A stretch of DNA of 5,959 bases from Candidatus Omnitrophota bacterium. GTDB taxonomy: Bacteria; Omnitrophota; Gorgyraeia; JABMRN01. The notes beneath the pieces are model-generated. The model was not told the DNA's origin. It saw only the letters and a list, made by a program, of their open reading frames with translations, and did no database searches. A program made the translations under genes and the position numbers. Shown here piece after piece: positions 5,910 to 5,959 of this stretch; the stretch's first letter is position 1; the number at the start of each line of letters is the position of its first letter. Where the stretch lies: positions 1 through 5,959 of the forward strand of contig JAQVOV010000098.1 in NCBI GenBank assembly GCA_028702395.1, in the 5' to 3' direction.

Positions 5910-5959
5910 GTGTCTGTGTCTGTTTCAGTGTCTGTAAATGAACGTTCTAAATATAGTTT
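5910..5959 (+). repeat. Inverted tandem-repeat hairpin element, copy 5 (upstream of argD), cut by right edge
   Basis: Left arm 5910-5933 reads GTGTCT GTGTCT GTTTCA GTGTCT, followed by GTAAATGAACGTTCTAAA, the same half-site and orientation as copy 1. Bases 5928-5959 are identical to 716-747. Only the left arm and half the core lie in the window, so the right arm is predicted, not seen. It begins 10 bases upstream of the argD Shine-Dalgarno, which implies that another gene of the same strand lies just beyond the edge. Confidence 0.8.

Overview
The window is a run of five co-oriented minus-strand genes, argD, argF, argG, argH and the 5' part of lysA (transcription runs from high to low coordinates). 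Four genes are complete. lysA is cut by the left edge. Each gene has a recognisable Shine-Dalgarno sequence, so the organism is a bacterium. The DNA is AT-rich. The ArgD N-terminal region (FFPGWVVSGVGH) and the gene order resemble what I associate with candidate-phylum anaerobes such as Omnitrophota or their PVC relatives. That assignment is only an impression from sequence style and cannot be proved here.

Layout, in transcription order: a repeat element truncated by the right edge (5910-5959); argD, acetylornithine aminotransferase (5888-4704); repeat element (4693-4589); argF, ornithine carbamoyltransferase (4562-3639); repeat element (3629-3525); argG, argininosuccinate synthase (3497-2298); repeat element (about 2314-2161); argH, argininosuccinate lyase (2139-808); repeat element (800-698); lysA, diaminopimelate decarboxylase (682 to beyond base 1). 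Gaps are about 125-160 bp and none exceeds 300 bp. No RNA gene, CRISPR array, transposase or convincing promoter was seen. The operon promoter and the earlier arginine genes (argC, argJ, argB) would lie beyond the right edge if present.

Together the genes give the late part of arginine synthesis: N-acetylglutamate semialdehyde to N-acetylornithine (ArgD), then, after deacetylation by an enzyme not seen here, ornithine to citrulline (ArgF), to argininosuccinate (ArgG), to arginine plus fumarate (ArgH). LysA is the last step of lysine synthesis. ArgD-type enzymes often also serve lysine synthesis as the DapC aminotransferase, which would link the two pathways.

The proteins are ordinary. The unusual part is the DNA between them. 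Every gap holds one member of a family of imperfect-palindrome elements, about 103-155 bp long. Each has two inverted arms of short tandem repeats with a 6- or 7-base unit, facing a conserved half-site (roughly GGAAnnTTYCTAAA) on each side of a short centre. The repeat unit differs between copies (GTGTCT, GTTATCT, AAAAGTA types), yet the two arms of one copy broadly match each other. A second, GC-rich palindrome of the GTAGGGGC...TTGC type occurs inside one element and also, in frame, inside lysA, where it adds about 11 residues.
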